NCBI GenBank assembly: GCA_000512085.1
Contig: ASPP01036605.1
Location: forward strand, 1-27,739
Length of the DNA stretch: 27,739 nt
Origin: Reticulomyxa filosa
Taxonomy: Eukaryota; Foraminifera; Reticulomyxidae
Direction of reading: 5' to 3'
A program made the position numbers and the translations under genes. Each line of letters opens with the position of its first letter. The stretch's first letter is position 1. A model generated the notes under the pieces. The model searched no databases. It saw nothing but the letters and a program-made list of their open reading frames with translations, and was not told the DNA's origin. Of this stretch, positions 27,067 through 27,739 are shown one piece after another.

Positions 27067-27650
27067 TTATGGTTTTTTGCACCACCTCTTAACCAATCTT
27101 GTTTGAATGGTGATGTGACGAGAATCGTCTTCTACGTGCGGGAGTGGTTGCTGTTCGTCTTTGGGCAGAGAAAAGTGAGGAGATGTAAACCACGGATGTT
27201 TCATTGCACGCTTTGCAGAAGGCCTTGCACCGGGATTCAATTGCAACAGCGAACACACAAAATGTCTTGTCAAAAATGAAATCGCAACATCGTCGGGGAA
27301 ACACCACTGTCCTTTTTCAATACTACTTCGCAGTAACGCTTCATTGGGTCCATGAAAACAACGTTGTCCAGATAACAATTCAAATGCGAGGACCTTATTT
27401 TTTAATGTTAATTTTATTTTCTTTTGTTTATTTGTTAAAAATAATTTATAAAGTAACACATTTTTTTTTTACTTCTTAACTCCAACCGCTACCAAATAAT
27501 ATTTCAATAGTATACGTTCATTTCCATAATACGCCAAAAGATTAAGAACAACAACACAGCACCAAAGTATTACAAACACGAACAAAGTGAAGTAAAATAG
27601 ATAAATGACAAAAAAAAAAATTGTCCATACTTAACCCCAAATATCCGAAG
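27067..27650 (-). CDS. C-terminal part of a Ser/Thr kinase, CAMK-like (5' truncated by window edge)
   Basis: Three exons are visible on the minus strand: 27650-27636 (15 nt), 27488-27481 (8 nt) and 27393-27067. Spliced, they read SDIW-AVG-VLAFELLSG, the classical kinase subdomain IX helix, with phases matching at both joins. The last exon continues QRCFHGPNEALLRSSIEKGQ, then SFLTRHFVCSLLQLNPGARP, then AMKHPWF (subdomains X-XI), followed by a short basic tail ending VKRWCKKP at the TAG stop. The catalytic N-lobe, HRD and DFG lie beyond 27739. The LLxxNPxxRPSAxxAMxHPWF pattern fits CAMK/AGC-like or NEK-like kinases; the group cannot be settled from this part. Confidence 0.85.
27481..27488 (-). 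other. 8-nt micro-exon of the kinase gene
   Basis: CGGTTGGA, bounded by acceptor TTTGGTAG and donor GTTAAG. It enters in phase 1 and leaves in phase 0, supplying A(split)-V-G so that DIW and VLAFELL are linked by the expected number of residues. Without it the two flanking exons are in incompatible phases. Confidence 0.7.
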
Positions 27651-27739
27651 CTGTATTACGTAGAGATTTGATTTATTGAATGGCAACGTTATGATTTATT
27701 TGTGTCGCGTATATGTACGAATGTGTTCCAACATGAACA

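Noticed and set aside
1-27739. CRISPR arrays, prokaryotic operons, tRNA or rRNA genes
   Set aside because: No regularly spaced repeats, no Shine-Dalgarno-led gene strings, and no cloverleaf or rRNA blocks were seen on either strand.

Overview
This looks like nuclear DNA of an AT-rich, intron-rich protist. Genes are split by short GT-AG introns (about 42 to 317 nt), stops are TAA, TAG and TGA (standard code), and intergenic DNA is full of A/T homopolymers. Nothing in it is prokaryotic. I suspect a foraminiferan or other rhizarian close to Reticulomyxa filosa. The ground is the WD40 gene's N-terminal stretch (…GWINDFNKFIVNY…), which I remember from that species' large WD40 families. That is recollection, not a search result. 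I rebuilt exon structures by hand from open frames, splice-site phase and family alignments remembered from training.

Layout, left to right: 3' end of an unrecognised gene (61-486,+); a doubtful very small gene (593-1079,+); ornithine aminotransferase (1512-3019,-) divergent from a casein kinase 1 (3250-4436,+, possibly to 4752); a membrane protein with voltage-sensor-like, HAMP-like and RGS domains (5264-7783,+); a CMGC-like kinase with Asn-rich and Ser-rich inserts (8317-11086,+); a RAB5IF/Rab5ip-family gene (11677-12173,-) divergent from thymidylate kinase (12916-13715,+); a Rab GTPase (13949-14933,+); an NADH-cytochrome b5 reductase (15299-16570,+); a TBC-domain RabGAP (17205-18541,+); a decayed WD40 copy (18826-19136,+) and an intact seven-blade WD40 gene (19436-20788,+); an ABHD17-type serine hydrolase (21750-22736,-) divergent from a secreted orphan protein (22994-24037,+); a mitochondrial 3-hydroxyisobutyrate-dehydrogenase-like enzyme (24309-26030,-); and the 3' end of a Ser/Thr kinase with two micro-exons (27067-27650,-), cut by the window edge.

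The genes do not form an operon or pathway. Two loose themes are visible. One is membrane traffic and lipidated proteins (Rab, TBC RabGAP, Rab5ip-like, ABHD17-like). The other is signalling (three kinases and the RGS receptor-like protein). Two mitochondrial amino-acid enzymes lie at opposite ends. Four single-base frame breaks, each at a homopolymer, interrupt otherwise well-conserved genes. They are most likely assembly indels, but true pseudogenisation or recoding cannot be excluded from sequence alone. The most interesting item is the voltage-sensor/RGS fusion; next are the 8-nt and 15-nt kinase exons and the relaxed 5' splice sites.
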